Positions 63,405 through 64,000 of a DNA stretch of 64,000 nt are shown here, one piece after another. Below the pieces are notes generated by a model. It was not told where the DNA came from. It was given only the letters and a program-made list of their open reading frames with translations, and searched no databases. This DNA is from Xylanimicrobium pachnodae JCM 13526 = NBRC 107786. GTDB taxonomy: Bacteria > Actinomycetota > Actinomycetes > Actinomycetales > Cellulomonadaceae. Location: positions 62,001 to 126,000 of the forward strand of contig BCWJ01000005.1 in the NCBI GenBank assembly GCA_001592145.1. The letters are read 5' to 3'. Each line of letters begins with the position of its first letter. Position 1 is the stretch's first letter. Made by a program: the position numbers and the translations under genes.

Positions 63405-63909
63405 ATGGGTCTCCGCTCCTTCTCAGACGTCCCGAACCGGATAGTGCGGCTGTACCTCCAAGAAGCGGGCCGCCAGTATGACGCGACCGTGGTCTGCCGC
63501 GCTTCGGCTCGATGCCCCGCGAACTGATCGCACGGTTCGGGTCGTGCTGCGCGTACTGCGGAGAGCCGGTCCAGCGACTCGTCGAGGAGCACCTCGTCCC
63601 GATCAACCGCGATGCCGTTGGACTACATGCCTGGGGAAACATCGTCCCGCCTGCGAATCGTGCAACGACATCAAGGCGGGGAAGCCTTGGACGACCCATC
63701 CCCAGCTCGACGACGCTCGACGTGCGGCGATCACCGCCTACATCGCCGAGTACGCATACGCGCCTGATGTCGCGGAGCTCCGCCCCGTCCTCGAGAAGCT
63801 CTACGCGCTGGCTGACAGCCAGACGCGTTCTCTGGTCGACTTCGGCTTGGTGGCCTCACGTCCGTTCATCACGGGACTCCACGTCAGAAGTGCCAGCCCT
63901 GACCTCTGA
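63405..63909 (+). pseudogene. HNH endonuclease with two frameshifts
   Basis: From ATG 63405 the frame reads MGLRSFSDVPNRIVRLYLQE, then shifts near 63,487 to RGLPRFGSMPRELIARFGS and CCAYCGEPVQRLVEEHLVPI with NRDAVGLHAWGNIVP. It shifts again near 63,650 to ACESCNDIKAGKPWTTHPQL, which runs to TGA at 63909. Joined, this is a complete HNH gene with CxYC, EEHLVP (HNH His), N and CxxCN. Each break would be mended by one base in a C run, so it is either a recent pseudogene or sequencing error. Confidence 0.75.
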
Positions 63910-63919
63910 TGACCGCTCC

Positions 63920-64000
63920 CTATGCGAGCGCCTCGGAGTAGATCAGGAAGTTGTCGATGTGCTTCTTCAGGATCTTGACCTTGAGCTCGCGGGCGGCCCC
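63920..64000 (-). CDS. C-terminal end of an unknown protein (runs off right edge)
   Basis: The last 26 codons of a minus-strand gene, ending HIDNFLIYSEALA and TAG. The coding style (ELKVKILKKHIDNF) is convincing but too short to assign. It faces the frameshifted HNH gene tail to tail. Confidence 0.55.
   Translation of the reverse strand, partial: GAARELKVKILKKHIDNFLIYSEALA

Noticed and set aside
63140-63592. Minus-strand ORF of 150 residues overlapping the methyltransferase start
   Set aside because: It runs antisense through the frameshifted HNH gene and is low in coding signal; no domain visible.

Overview
The window is very GC-rich, uses many GTG starts and several apparently leaderless promoters, and is packed with short-overlap operons. 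Together with a DtxR-type iron box, SepX/GlpR-like and FmdB proteins and a YkoFEDC thiamine transporter, this points to an actinobacterium of the order Micrococcales (Promicromonosporaceae or Cellulomonadaceae would fit). The family-level guess is inference from gene style; no database search was made.

Layout of the chromosomal part (1-48,060). 1-2,300: a minus-strand run with a SipW-dependent secreted protein, its SipW-like signal peptidase, a second short SipW-type exported protein, an OsmC protein and a truncated gene. 2,554-3,964: thyA-folA (dTMP and folate). 4,362-12,494: a sortase and a giant (about 2,318 residue) pilin-like surface protein. 12,716-16,703: an iron-siderophore ABC importer behind two tandem DtxR/IdeR-like boxes. 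16,967-21,102: xylB and xylA with a divergent ROK repressor. 21,138: tRNA-Arg(CCU). 21,280-28,544: membrane and lipid-related genes (flippase-like protein, AbgT transporter, patatin, FtsX-type ABC pair, MFS exporter). 28,682-33,232: a large helicase-like protein whose ATPase motifs look degenerate. 33,305-41,406: mscL, a SAF-domain protein, an FmdB zinc ribbon, penicillin acylase, 5-formyl-THF cyclo-ligase, RimJ-like GNAT, SepX/GlpR-like divisome protein. 41,448-45,452: a TPP riboswitch and the ykoFEDC thiamine-precursor ECF transporter. 45,449-47,976: an MFS protein and two GNAT genes, one apparently lacking its acetyl-CoA core.

At 48,068-48,104 lies an orphan 3' end of a tRNA (or tmRNA) gene with its terminator still attached, the classic scar of site-specific integration. 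From there to the right edge everything looks acquired: IS1380-type transposase debris in two orientations, then a defence-like cassette. The cassette has a DUF262 protein, a divergent two-gene operon (1,005-residue protein and 1,767-residue DEAH helicase with a C-terminal DUF1998-like zinc region), an HNH endonuclease, a C5-cytosine methyltransferase with a degenerate Vsr gene, and a frameshifted second HNH gene. The big protein plus helicase pair resembles Druantia (type II/III) architecture, but the combination with DUF262, HNH and C5-methyltransferase is one I do not recognise as a named system. The island probably continues beyond 64,000, where the intact tRNA/tmRNA and an integrase would be expected.
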